Below, piece by piece: positions 15,995 through 24,613 of a stretch of 64,000 bases of DNA. The notes beneath the pieces are model-generated. The model had not been told where the DNA came from and did no database searches. It saw only the letters and a program-made list of their open reading frames with translations. The position numbers were made by a program, and so were the translations under genes. Each line of letters begins with the position of its first letter. Within the stretch, counting starts at the first letter, position 1. This stretch comes from Streptosporangium brasiliense (GTDB lineage Bacteria; Actinomycetota; Actinomycetes; Streptosporangiales; Streptosporangiaceae), in assembly GCF_030811595.1 (NCBI RefSeq), contig NZ_JAUSRB010000002.1, positions 3,596,001 through 3,660,000 of the forward strand, given 5' to 3'.

Positions 15995-17371
15995 TCATCG
16001 GGTCCTGAACAGGGCGAACGCGCCCCGGCTCAGCGAGATGAGCTCCGGTGCGGCGGTGCTCTCGTCGATCACCGTCCGGGGGTCGCTGGTCAGCGTGGTG
16101 ACGACGTAGGACTTCCCGGACTTCCCGGCGGGACGGGCGAGGTAGCCCAGGTCCAGCACGCCGAGCTCGGAGCCGCCCTTGAACCAGGTCGCCGACCACT
16201 TCTTGGGGTCGAGACCGAGGCTGCCGTCGTTGGCCGACAGCGTCTCGTGCAGCCGCTTGGAGTTCAGCGCGGTCAGGCCGGCGTAGGCGCGGCAGACGTC
16301 GCGCGGGGAGCCGAACCACTCCAGCGTGTCGATCTCACGGGGCTTGGTCCAGTACTTGATGTCCGACAGCGACTGCTTGGCGACCGTTCCCTCCAGGTAG
16401 GCGAGCTTCTTCGCGGGGCTGAGCGCGAGGTAGGACCTGGCCTGCTCCGGATAGTTCACCCCCTTGAGCAGGAACAGCTCCCGGGTGGTGAGGAAGGGGA
16501 TGTTCAGCTTGGCGTGACCGGACCACTGCCGCACCTTGGCCTCGACGGCCTTGCGCCCGACGGTGTGGATGAGGATGTCGGTGGCGGTGTTGTCGCTGAT
16601 CGAGATCATCAGTTTCGCGGCCTCGTGGACCGTGGTGGTGCTGTTGTCGGGACGCTCGAACAGGCCTCCCTGGCTCGGGCTCTTCCACTCGGGCTTGATG
16701 GTGAGCTTGCCGTCCCAGCTCAGCTTGCCGTCGCGGATCTTCTCGGCCACCGCGCCCAGCACGTAGAACTTGAACATCGAGCCCAGCGGCCGGGGCCGGT
16801 CCGGCGCCACGGAGTGGACGATCTTGCATCGGCCCCGGGAGTCGATCTCGGCGGCGAGGAAGCCGACCTCGGGGGCGACCTTGCGCAGCCGGGCGTCGAG
16901 CTCGGTCCAGCTCCCGGGGACCGGGGGGACGGGCACGTTCTGGGGGGCGACCCGCAGGGAGCCGATCTTCCCGTCGCCGTCCACGGCCAGCGTGAGGACG
17001 AACTTCTGCCCGGCGACGGTCACCGGTCCGACCAGGAGGTCGGGCTTGACGGTGGTCAGCTTCTCCAGCGTGAGCCCCTTGAGCTGCGCGGTGAAGGCGT
17101 TGAAGTCGGCGGGTGGGACCGTCTTGAGGAACTCCGCGCTGAGGTGGTCGCGCAGCTCGCTCTCGGCGATGGGCGCCCTGGGCACGGCGTCGAGGAACCA
17201 GCTCAGCTGCCGGCCGGCCGGGCTGTCGGGGATCACCGGAGCCGCGGCGACCGCCGGCGCGGCGGGGACGGCCGCCGCGGCCTGCCCGCCGGCCGCGAGC
17301 ACCGCCAGTGGTGCGGCCGCGGTGGCGAGGGCGAGGGCGAGGATGCGTGCCTGTCTGAACGGAAGTCGCAC
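15995..17371 (-). CDS. Secreted class A beta-lactamase-fold serine hydrolase, ORF12-like
   Basis: A 458-residue exported protein. A Sec signal peptide (about 1-34, ending in alanines) precedes a region of about 40-150 resembling the NTF2/steroid-isomerase-like domain that some of these proteins carry. The second domain has the serine beta-lactamase motifs SMFK (S198, K201), SDN (259-261) and KGG in TWFKGGSELG. The KGG in place of KTG and the absence of an obvious Glu166 omega-loop argue against a classical beta-lactamase. The two-domain layout matches ORF12 of the clavulanic acid cluster, an esterase-like enzyme, but no clavulanate genes are here. A hairpin terminator follows the stop. The most likely role is hydrolysis of an ester, a peptide or a beta-lactam outside the cell. 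Confidence 0.8.
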   Translation of the reverse strand: MRLPFRQARILALALATAAAPLAVLAAGGQAAAAVPAAPAVAAAPVIPDSPAGRQLSWFLDAVPRAPIAESELRDHLSAEFLKTVPPADFNAFTAQLKGLTLEKLTTVKPDLLVGPVTVAGQKFVLTLAVDGDGKIGSLRVAPQNVPVPPVPGSWTELDARLRKVAPEVGFLAAEIDSRGRCKIVHSVAPDRPRPLGSMFKFYVLGAVAEKIRDGKLSWDGKLTIKPEWKSPSQGGLFERPDNSTTTVHEAAKLMISISDNTATDILIHTVGRKAVEAKVRQWSGHAKLNIPFLTTRELFLLKGVNYPEQARSYLALSPAKKLAYLEGTVAKQSLSDIKYWTKPREIDTLEWFGSPRDVCRAYAGLTALNSKRLHETLSANDGSLGLDPKKWSATWFKGGSELGVLDLGYLARPAGKSGKSYVVTTLTSDPRTVIDESTAAPELISLSRGAFALFRTR

Positions 17372-17552
17372 GGAAAGCTCCTTGTCGGACCGGGGACGTC
17401 ACCACCTCTCCGGTGGCCTTGATCCCAAACTAGGCAGGGCCGCGCGGCCGCGACACCCGGCCACCCTCCGTCCCACGGGGTGCGGCAAACTGCAACGGAT
17501 GTGCGGACAACCCCATAGACGGAGACTTCTGCGGCAGGTCACGCTCCCTTTC

Positions 17553-19325
17553 ATGACTGCCGCGACCTCCTCCCGTGTGCTCGCCGCGGCGGCGGCCGCG
17601 GTGGCCGCGGCCGCGATCGTCGCGGGCGGGCTGCTGGAGACCGGGCTGCCCGCGCCGTTCAGCCAGTGGCTGTTCATCGTGGTGTGCCTGACCCTGCCCG
17701 CGATCGGCTGGCTCGTCGCGGACCGGCGCCCCGACAACGTCTACGGCTGGCTGCTGCTGGCCGCCGCGGACTGTCTGGGCCTCGGCGCGTTCGGCACCAG
17801 CCTCCTGATGCGGGAGGACATCGGCCAGGGCCCGCTGGCCGGCGTCGCCGCCGTGCTCGCCTCGCTGTTCACCGTTTTCTACGGGCTGTCCTGGGTCTTC
17901 ATCCCCATCATGTTCCCCGACGGGCGCCTGCCCTCGCGCCGCTGGCGGCCCGTCGCCTGGATCGCCGCGGCGGCCGTCACCGCGCACTGGCTGAGCATCC
18001 TCCTGTCTCCTGACGAGGTCTACGCCATCTTCCCGGGCGGCAACCCGCTCGGGCTCAGCGGGCCGGCCGGGCTGGTCGTCGCCGCCGTGGGCGGCCTGGG
18101 ACAGGTCGTGACCTTCCTGGTGGGGCTGGCCGTACTGACCTCCCTGATCGTCCGCTGGCGGCGGAGCGCCTCCACCGAGCGCCGCCGGCTCCGCTGGATG
18201 GTCGCCGGGACCGTGGGCACCCTGGGCGGGTTCGTGCTGATGACTCCCTTCTTCTTCGGGGCGGGGGAACTCAGCCCGGCCGTCTGGGTGGGCGTCTTCA
18301 GCGCCATGGCCGCGATGCCCGCCGTGATCGCGGCGGCGGTCTTCCGGCACAACCTCCTCGACGTCAGGGTGGGGATCAGGGGCTCCCGGCTCTTCCTGGT
18401 CTTCGACCTGCGGCCCACGGTGGACGAGCTGCTGACCGAGCTCGGCCCGGCGCTGGAGGAGGCGGAGCCGGTGGAGCAGCTCGGCAGGCTGGCCGGGGCC
18501 GTGCAGGCCGGGCTGGAGGTCCGGTGGGCCGCCGTCGAGCTCGCCGACGGCACGCGGGTGGTGGCGGGGGAGGAGGACGGCGAGGCCGTGCTCACCGTGC
18601 CGGCCGGGCTGGGGCGCATCGCGTGCGGCCCCAGGACGGTGGGACGCTTCACCACTGAGGACCGGCGCCTCCTGCGGGCGCTGGCGGTGCCGATCGGGCT
18701 GGCGATCCAGAGCGCGGGGCTGGCGGCCCGGCTGGTCAACGCCGAGGAGGCCGAGCGGCGGCGGATCGAGCGCAACATCCACGACGGGGTCCAGCAGCAG
18801 CTCGTGGCGCTGATCGCGGGGCTGGAGCTGGCCCGGGCGACGGGCGGCGGTCCCGACAGCCTGGCGCTCCTGCGCGAGCAGGCCCGGCAGACCCTCACCG
18901 ACCTGCGGGAGCTCGCGGCGGGCATCCACCCGTCCGTGCTCAGCCAGGGCGGCCTGGTGGAGGCGGTCGAGGAGCGCTGCTCGCGCCTGCCGGTGGCGAC
19001 GACGGTGGCCGCCGACGCGGCGCTGCGGGCACGGCGCTTCCCCGACGAGATTGAGGGCGCGGTCTACTTCGCGGTGAGCGAGGCGATCGCCAACGCGCTC
19101 AAGCACGCCGCGGCCTCCCGGATCGAGGTACGGCTGACGCAGGCCGGCGGGCGGCTTCAGGCGGTCGTCTCGGACGACGGGAAGGGCTTCGACCCGGCGC
19201 TGACCGGCCGCGGGGGGCTGGGCCCGCTGGCCGACCGGATGGCCGCGCTCGGCGGGGGACTGGAGCTGACCGCCAGGCCGGGAGAGGGCACGCGCCTGCG
19301 CGCCTGGGTGCCGGCGCCCGGCTGA
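17553..19325 (+). CDS. Membrane sensor histidine kinase, NarL-type (HisKA_3)
   Basis: A 590-residue sensor kinase. The first about 275 residues contain seven or eight hydrophobic segments forming a membrane sensor domain. A GAF-like region follows (about 295-395). The dimerisation helix carries ERRRIERNIHDGVQQQLVAL with phospho-acceptor H410, typical of LiaS/DesK-like kinases, and the ATPase domain has NALKHA, DDGKGFDP and GRGGLGPLADRMAALGGG. ATG 17553 is used; upstream in-frame codons lack support and no start has a strong ribosome site. No response regulator gene is adjacent, so the partner is unknown; the LuxR-type protein at 26065 has no receiver domain. The stimulus may be an envelope signal. 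Confidence 0.88.
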   Translation: MTAATSSRVLAAAAAAVAAAAIVAGGLLETGLPAPFSQWLFIVVCLTLPAIGWLVADRRPDNVYGWLLLAAADCLGLGAFGTSLLMREDIGQGPLAGVAAVLASLFTVFYGLSWVFIPIMFPDGRLPSRRWRPVAWIAAAAVTAHWLSILLSPDEVYAIFPGGNPLGLSGPAGLVVAAVGGLGQVVTFLVGLAVLTSLIVRWRRSASTERRRLRWMVAGTVGTLGGFVLMTPFFFGAGELSPAVWVGVFSAMAAMPAVIAAAVFRHNLLDVRVGIRGSRLFLVFDLRPTVDELLTELGPALEEAEPVEQLGRLAGAVQAGLEVRWAAVELADGTRVVAGEEDGEAVLTVPAGLGRIACGPRTVGRFTTEDRRLLRALAVPIGLAIQSAGLAARLVNAEEAERRRIERNIHDGVQQQLVALIAGLELARATGGGPDSLALLREQARQTLTDLRELAAGIHPSVLSQGGLVEAVEERCSRLPVATTVAADAALRARRFPDEIEGAVYFAVSEAIANALKHAAASRIEVRLTQAGGRLQAVVSDDGKGFDPALTGRGGLGPLADRMAALGGGLELTARPGEGTRLRAWVPAPG

Positions 19326-19347
19326 CGGCCGTGCGGTCCGCCCGCGC

Positions 19348-20199
19348 TCAGCCGAACACCGCCGGCGGCGGGACGGGCACGACGACGGGGTCGCCGTCAT
19401 TGAGCGGGGGTGCTCCGGCGATGAACCTGGTCAGGTCGTCCCCGTAGACGCACCGGGCCTGGGTGAGGCCCCCGGCGGCCCGGCGGGACAGGGCGGTGAG
19501 GGGCAGGCCGGTGCGGGAGGCGGCGACGATGAGGTTGCCGAAGCGGCGCCCCCGCATGACGCCGGGGTCGGCGAGCAGGGCCATGTGGGGGAAGACGCGG
19601 CCCACGGTGGCGAGCACCCGGCGCGCGAAGGCCAGGCCCTTGCCGTCGGCGATGTTGACCAGCAGGGTCCCGGCGGGGCGCAGGACGCGGGCGACGTCGC
19701 CCATGTATTCGGAGGTGGCCAGGTCGAGCGGCATCGTGGCGCCGCTGAAGGCGTCCAGCACGACCAGGTCGGCCGAGCCGTCCTGGAGCCCGGCGGTCGC
19801 CGTACGGCCGTCAAGGATCTTCACCTTGAGCCGCGGCACCGACTTCAGCCTGAGCTGGTCCCTGACGAGCTGCACGAGGCCGCCGTCCGGCTCGGCGACG
19901 GTCTGCCGCGACCCCGGGCGGGTCGCCGCCACGTAACGGGGCAGGGTGCAGGCGCAGCCCCCCACGTGCACGGCGTCGAGCGGGCCCTCGTCGAGGAGGT
20001 CGATCACGGTGGCCATCAGCCGGACGTATTCGAAGTCGAGGTAGGTCGGATCCTCCAGGTCCACGTAGGACTGGGGCACGCCGTCCTTGGAGATCACCCA
20101 ACCGGAGGGCCGGTCGAGATCCCCCAGGAGCTCCACCTCGCCGAAGGTCACCGGATAACGGCCCGGCATCGGCCCTCGCGGTTCCCGCCTGACCATCAC
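19348..20199 (-). CDS. Spermidine synthase-like methyltransferase-fold protein
   Basis: A 283-residue protein with the spermidine synthase/SAM-methyltransferase Rossmann fold. The segment DAVHVGGCACTLPRYVA is the glycine-rich cofactor loop, TVAEPDGGLVQLV holds the acidic residue, and DLVVLDAFSGATMP is the catalytic-region strand. Actinobacteria carry many such proteins whose substrate is not a polyamine. No aminopropyl-specific motif can be confirmed. It starts at GTG 20199 or the next ATG, behind GAGGA, divergent from the penicillin-binding protein with only 59 bases between. It converges with the sensor kinase, with 22 bases between their stops. Confidence 0.75.
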   Translation of the reverse strand: MMVRREPRGPMPGRYPVTFGEVELLGDLDRPSGWVISKDGVPQSYVDLEDPTYLDFEYVRLMATVIDLLDEGPLDAVHVGGCACTLPRYVAATRPGSRQTVAEPDGGLVQLVRDQLRLKSVPRLKVKILDGRTATAGLQDGSADLVVLDAFSGATMPLDLATSEYMGDVARVLRPAGTLLVNIADGKGLAFARRVLATVGRVFPHMALLADPGVMRGRRFGNLIVAASRTGLPLTALSRRAAGGLTQARCVYGDDLTRFIAGAPPLNDGDPVVVPVPPPAVFG

Positions 20200-20258
20200 C
20201 TTTGATCCTCTTTCCTCTGATATACAACAACCCGGGGGACACCCTTGGGAGAAACCGT

Positions 20259-21800
20259 ATGCGTAGTCGAGCGGTCCTCACACTCATCATCGTCGTTCTC
20301 ACCGTCATCGCCGCCGGCGTCTACGTGCTGGTCCGCCCGAGGGAGGCGGAGGGCCGCAAGGTGGCCGGTCCTGAGGAGACGGCGCTGGCCTACCTGACGG
20401 CCTGGGAGAACAGCGACATCGGCGCGATGGGCCGCCTGGTCGCCGACCGGCCCGTCGACTTCGCCGAGCGGCACCGCGCCTTCGCCCGGGATCTGGAGAT
20501 CGAGACGCTGGACCTGACGCCGGGCACGTTGCGGCGGCAGGGGGACCGGTCGGCCGAGCTGCCCTTCCAGGGAGTCAGGGAGATCAAGGACCTCGGGGCC
20601 TGGCCGTTCTCCTCGACACTGCGGCTGGCCCTGCGGGAGGGGCGGTGGAGGGTGCTCTGGGCGCCGGAGACGCTCCACCCGGCGCTGAAGGACGGCGGGC
20701 GGATCCGGCTCAGGGAGACCCCGGCGCCCGCGGCCGAGCTGGTCACCCGCTCCGGCGCGCGCTTCCCGCGCGACAGCGGGGCCGAGAGCTACCTCGACAT
20801 GCTCGGGGCCGACCTGGACGAGACCGACAGCGGCTACGTCCTGGAGGCGGTCCAGGCGGACGGGACGGCACAGGAGCTGACGGCGTTCGCGCCGCCGTCC
20901 GTCGAAAAGGTCCGCACCACCTTCTCCCGGCCGGTCCAGGCCGCGGCGGCCCGGGCGCTGGACGGCGTGGACCGGCCCGCGGCGATCGTCGCCGTCCGGA
21001 CCGACACCGGCGAGGTGCTCGCGGTCGCCGACCGGCTGGGCCGGGAGCTGGGCGGCCAGGCCGCCATCCGCGGCCGCTACCCGCCGGGCTCGACCTTCAA
21101 AGTGGTCACCGCCGCCGCGCTGCTCGCCGGCGGCCTCACCCCGGACTCGCCGGTGACGTGCCCGGCGACCTACACGCCCCCGAACGGCCAGGAGGTCACC
21201 AACGCGGGAGGATCCGGCATCCCCGGGGCCCTCACGCTGAGCGGCGCCTTCGCGGCCTCCTGCAACACGACCTTTGTCGAGCAGTCGATCCGCCTGCTGT
21301 CCGACGGCGGCCTGGTGCGGGCCGCCGAGCTGTTCGGGTTCAACAAGGACCTCAAGGGCCCCGGGGTCTGCGGCGAGATCAGACCGCACACGGACCTCGA
21401 CGGGCTCCGCTCCGACGCCATCGGCCAGAACTCCGTGGTGGCCAGCCCGCTCTGCATGGCCCTGGCCGCCGCCGCCGTGCGGGACGGCGCCTGGCACCAG
21501 CCGGTCATGGCGAGGCTGCCGGCGCGGACCGGCGAGGCGGTCCCGCTGCCGCCGGGCGTGGCCGCGGGCCTGCGCACGATGATGCGGGAGGTCGTGACGG
21601 CCGGCACCGCCTCGGCCGTCCCCTTCCCGGCCGGTACGGCGGGCAAGACGGGGACCGCCGAGGTGGGAGGGGGCGGACGGGAGCACGCCTGGTTCATCGG
21701 CTACCACGGCAAGACCGCCTTCGCCGTCCTGGTGAAGAACGGCGGGAGCGGCGCGGAGGCGGCCGCGCCCATCGCGGCGCGCTTCCTGCGGGCGCTCTGA
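20259..21800 (+). CDS. Class B-type penicillin-binding protein with MecA_N-like domain
   Basis: A 513-residue membrane-anchored transpeptidase. A single N-terminal helix (about 5-28) anchors it. Residues about 38-150 form an NTF2/MecA_N-like domain (ETALAYLTAWENSDIGAM). The transpeptidase domain has the three active-site motifs STFK (S278, K281), SCN (334-336) and KTGT (463-466). It lacks the dimerisation domain of the large cell-division PBPs and is short for class B. It should cross-link peptidoglycan outside the membrane. The ATG at 20259 follows TTGGGAGAA. It is divergent from the spermidine synthase-like gene. Relatives of this size are common in actinomycetes and often dispensable. Confidence 0.9.
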   Translation: MRSRAVLTLIIVVLTVIAAGVYVLVRPREAEGRKVAGPEETALAYLTAWENSDIGAMGRLVADRPVDFAERHRAFARDLEIETLDLTPGTLRRQGDRSAELPFQGVREIKDLGAWPFSSTLRLALREGRWRVLWAPETLHPALKDGGRIRLRETPAPAAELVTRSGARFPRDSGAESYLDMLGADLDETDSGYVLEAVQADGTAQELTAFAPPSVEKVRTTFSRPVQAAAARALDGVDRPAAIVAVRTDTGEVLAVADRLGRELGGQAAIRGRYPPGSTFKVVTAAALLAGGLTPDSPVTCPATYTPPNGQEVTNAGGSGIPGALTLSGAFAASCNTTFVEQSIRLLSDGGLVRAAELFGFNKDLKGPGVCGEIRPHTDLDGLRSDAIGQNSVVASPLCMALAAAAVRDGAWHQPVMARLPARTGEAVPLPPGVAAGLRTMMREVVTAGTASAVPFPAGTAGKTGTAEVGGGGREHAWFIGYHGKTAFAVLVKNGGSGAEAAAPIAARFLRAL

Positions 21801-21857
21801 GGCTGCCCGGCGGGGCTGTCCGCGCGTCGGGGGAGCCGGTTCTGTAGGACAGATCAC

Positions 21858-21892
21858 AACCTACGGTGAAGTAAGTTACGCTACCGTAGGTT
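21858..21892. promoter_or_regulatory. Perfect 10-bp inverted repeat at the hlyIII start
   Basis: AACCTACGGT (21858-21867) and ACCGTAGGTT (21883-21892) are perfectly complementary with a 15-base spacer, and the second arm ends one base before the ATG. TACGCT at 21877-21882 could be a -10 box, which would make the transcript leaderless or nearly so. A dimeric repressor bound here would block both transcription and initiation. Confidence 0.5.
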
Positions 21893-21893
21893 T

Positions 21894-22568
21894 ATGACCA
21901 CGACTGCTCCCGAGAGGCTCACGCTCCCAGAGTCGATCAAGCCACGCCTCCGCGGCTGGCTGCACGCCGGAGCCCTGCCCGTCGCGCTCATCGCCGGATT
22001 CGTCCTGGTGGCGCTGGGCCCCACGCTGCAGGCGCGGCTCGCCGCCGCGATCTACGCGATCACCTCGGGCCTGCTCTTCGGCATCTCGGCCACCTACCAC
22101 CGGGGCGCGCTCTCCCCGCGCCTCGGGGAGGTGCTGCGGCGCCTGGACCACGCCAACATCTACCTCATCATCGCCGGGACCTACACGCCGTTCGCGATGC
22201 TCGCCCTGGACGGCCCCGCCAGGGCGGCGGTCCTCGGCGTGATCTGGACCGGCGCGGTCGCCGGGGTGCTGTTCCGGGTGCTGTGGACCGGCGCCCCCCG
22301 CTGGCTGTCCACCGCGCTCTACATCGGCCTCGGCTGGACGGCCGTCTTCGTGCTGCCCCAGCTGGTGGCGGGCGCGGGGGTGGCCGCGGTGGTCCTGGTC
22401 TTCGTGGGCGGGCTGCTCTACACGGCGGGAGGGGTCGTGTACGGCCTGCGCCGCCCCGACCCCTCCCCCCGCTGGTTCGGCTTCCACGAGGTCTTCCACG
22501 CCCTCACCGTCGCCGCCTACCTGGTCCAGTACGTGGCGGTGTCACTGGTGGTCTACGCGGCGGTGTGA
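21894..22568 (+). CDS. Hemolysin III / PAQR family membrane protein
   Basis: A 224-residue protein with seven transmembrane segments of the HlyIII/TrhA (PAQR) family. The conserved metal-site residues are in SATYHRG, LDHANIYLIIAGTYTPF and GFHEVFHALTVAAY. Bacterial members influence membrane lipid homeostasis; the hemolysin name is historical. There is no Shine-Dalgarno sequence before ATG 21894; instead an inverted repeat ends right at the start, suggesting a leaderless message under repressor control. It converges with the M20 amidohydrolase gene. Confidence 0.9.
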   Translation: MTTTAPERLTLPESIKPRLRGWLHAGALPVALIAGFVLVALGPTLQARLAAAIYAITSGLLFGISATYHRGALSPRLGEVLRRLDHANIYLIIAGTYTPFAMLALDGPARAAVLGVIWTGAVAGVLFRVLWTGAPRWLSTALYIGLGWTAVFVLPQLVAGAGVAAVVLVFVGGLLYTAGGVVYGLRRPDPSPRWFGFHEVFHALTVAAYLVQYVAVSLVVYAAV

Positions 22569-22599
22569 CGCGCCGGGCGCCCTGGCCCGGCGGGCCGGG

Positions 22600-23811
22600 T
22601 CACTGCGGCGGGCAGAGCGGGACGAGCCCGAGACGGCGCACCGCGAGCTCCGCGTAGAGCGCGGCGCCGTCGGGCAGTACGGCGTCGTCGAAGCGCGCCT
22701 CGGGGGAGTGGTTGTAGGCGGCCTTGCCCGCGTCGGTGTCCGAGGGGCACGCGCCGAGCGCCACGAACGCCGAAGGAATCCGGTCGGCGACGAAGGAGAA
22801 GTCCTCCGATCCGGTGAACGGCTGGGGGGCCTCGACGAAGCGCTGCTCGCCGTACACCTCGCGGATGGTCGCGCCGACGAAGTCGGCCTCGGCGCCGTTG
22901 TTGACCGTGACCGGGTAGCTCACCTGGTAGTCGGCCTCCACCTCCAGCCCGTAGGCGGCGGCGATCCCCTTGACCAGGGTCACCACCCGCTCCTGGATCC
23001 GCTCGTGTGAGGTCCTGGAGAACGACCGGATCGTCGCCTCGAACCGGGCCTCGTCCGGGATCACGTTGTCGGTGGTGCCGGCGTGGAAGCTGCCGACGGT
23101 GACGACCACCGGGTCGAACACGTCGAACCCCCGCGTCACCATGGTCTGCAGCGCGGTGACCATCTCGCACGCGACGGGGATCGGGTCCTTGGCCCGGTGC
23201 GGCGCCGAGCCGTGGCCGCCCGCGCCGCGCACGGTCACGACGAACTTGTCGGCGGCGGCCATCATGGGGCCGCCCTTGGTGATGAACACCCCCTGGGGGA
23301 GCGCCGCGCTGATGACGTGCAGGGCGTAGGCGGCGACCGGGCGCTCGCCGGCCGCGTCCAGCACGCCCTCGTCGATCATGATCTTCGCGCCGCCCTGCCC
23401 CTCCTCGCCCGGCTGGAACATGAAGATCACATTCCCGGCGAGCTGGTCCCGCCGGGCCGACAGCAGGTGGGCCGCCCCGGCCAGCATGGTGGTGTGCAGG
23501 TCGTGGCCGCACGCGTGCATCCGGCCGTCCACCTGCGAGGTCACCTCCGCGCCGCTGCGCTCGGAGACCGGCAGGGCGTCCATGTCGCCCCGGAGCAGCA
23601 CGGTCGGGCCCGGCCGGGCGCCGCGCAGCACGGCCGTGACCGAGCTGAGCCGCTCGCCGAGCCGTACCTCCAGGGGCAGGCCCGACAGGGCGGCCAGCAC
23701 CTTCTCCTGGGTCCGGGGCAGGTCGAGGCCGATCTCGGGCTGCCGGTGCAGGGCGTGGCGGAGACGGACCAGCTCATCTCGCATGTCGGCGGCGGACTCG
23801 CGAAGGGACAC
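22600..23811 (-). CDS. M20 family amidohydrolase (N-acyl-amino acid / hippurate hydrolase type)
   Basis: A 403-residue cytoplasmic metal hydrolase of the M20D group. Metal ligands are in LRGDMDALPV, MHACGHDLHTTML and FQPGEEGQGGA, with a further histidine in ALHV and the C-terminal TGSEDFSF. The lid domain (about 175-290) contains GAGGHGSAPH. Such enzymes deacylate N-acyl amino acids or split aminoacyl conjugates. I take GTG 23811 as the start because AGGAGGAG stands just upstream; an in-frame ATG at 23847 would add 12 residues but lacks a ribosome site. It is divergent from the HdeD-like gene. The physiological substrate is not clear. Confidence 0.92.
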   Translation of the reverse strand: MSLRESAADMRDELVRLRHALHRQPEIGLDLPRTQEKVLAALSGLPLEVRLGERLSSVTAVLRGARPGPTVLLRGDMDALPVSERSGAEVTSQVDGRMHACGHDLHTTMLAGAAHLLSARRDQLAGNVIFMFQPGEEGQGGAKIMIDEGVLDAAGERPVAAYALHVISAALPQGVFITKGGPMMAAADKFVVTVRGAGGHGSAPHRAKDPIPVACEMVTALQTMVTRGFDVFDPVVVTVGSFHAGTTDNVIPDEARFEATIRSFSRTSHERIQERVVTLVKGIAAAYGLEVEADYQVSYPVTVNNGAEADFVGATIREVYGEQRFVEAPQPFTGSEDFSFVADRIPSAFVALGACPSDTDAGKAAYNHSPEARFDDAVLPDGAALYAELAVRRLGLVPLCPPQ

Positions 23812-23924
23812 GGCACTCCTCCTGGCGATTGCGTGATCTGAACGCACGATATCCCCGATTTGACCGTTTTGAGGTCTCGGGTTGGCGATCTTCTGGAAAG
23901 GAATGGATCACACGAGGAGGGCAC

Positions 23925-24482
23925 ATGGAAGAGCTGGCTCGCACCTGGTGGGTGCATCTGGTCCGGGGCCTGTGCGCGATCCTGTTCGGTCTGCTGGCGA
24001 TCGTCTGGCCGGGGATCACAATCTACGCCCTGGTCATCGTCTTCGGCGCGTATGCCTTGGTCAACGGCGTGTTCGCGCTGTTCAGCTCCGGGCGCGGCGG
24101 CTCCCGGATATGGATGATCGTCTATGGCGTCGTCAGCATCCTGGCCGGCGTCCTGGCCTTCGCCCGGCCGGGGATGACCGCGCTGGCGCTGCTGTACGTC
24201 ATCGCGGGCTGGGCGATCGTCACCGGTCTCCTCGAGATCGTGGCGGCGATCCGGCTGCGCAAGGCCATGGAGGGGGAGTGGATGTTCATTGTCAGCGGCG
24301 TGGTGTCGGTGCTGTTCGGCATCCTGCTGTGCGTCTGGCCGGGCTCGGGCGCGCTGGCCGTCGTCTGGCTCATCGGCACCATGGCCATCGTGTACGGCAT
24401 CGCCCTGATCGCGCTGGCCTTCAGGGTCAAGTCGCTCGGCGCGCACCGGGCGGGCCCGTCGGGGAACCCGCGTGTCGTGTAG
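23925..24482 (+). CDS. HdeD-like (DUF308) membrane protein
   Basis: A 185-residue integral membrane protein with six predicted helices arranged as three repeats of a two-helix unit, as in the HdeD/DUF308 family. Segments such as GLCAILFGLLAIVWPGI, VSILAGVLAFARPGM and VSVLFGILLCVWPGS show the repeating FG..A...PG pattern. HdeD is linked to acid resistance in enterobacteria; the role in actinomycetes is unknown. The start ATG 23925 has GAGGAGGG upstream. The last 21 bases of the gene are part of a degenerate 30-base tandem repeat that continues past the stop. Confidence 0.88.
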   Translation: MEELARTWWVHLVRGLCAILFGLLAIVWPGITIYALVIVFGAYALVNGVFALFSSGRGGSRIWMIVYGVVSILAGVLAFARPGMTALALLYVIAGWAIVTGLLEIVAAIRLRKAMEGEWMFIVSGVVSVLFGILLCVWPGSGALAVVWLIGTMAIVYGIALIALAFRVKSLGAHRAGPSGNPRVV

Positions 24483-24516
24483 TCACCGTCAGGGAAGCCG
24501 CATGTCACGTAGTCAC
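24462..24516 (+). repeat. Degenerate 30-base tandem repeat over the 3' end of the HdeD-like gene
   Basis: Copy one begins at 24462 and includes the stop codon TAG; copy two begins at 24492. The first 25 bases match at 21 positions, including the blocks GGGAA, CCGC and GTAGTCAC. The second copy is non-coding. Confidence 0.7.
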
Positions 24517-24613
24517 TGGAGAATCTTCACAAAAATCGGCCCATGTGCGTAATGTCTCCATATAGATGCCCTGTTGGCGGGGAATCATCTGTCCGACTCA
24601 CTGTGGAGGGGAC

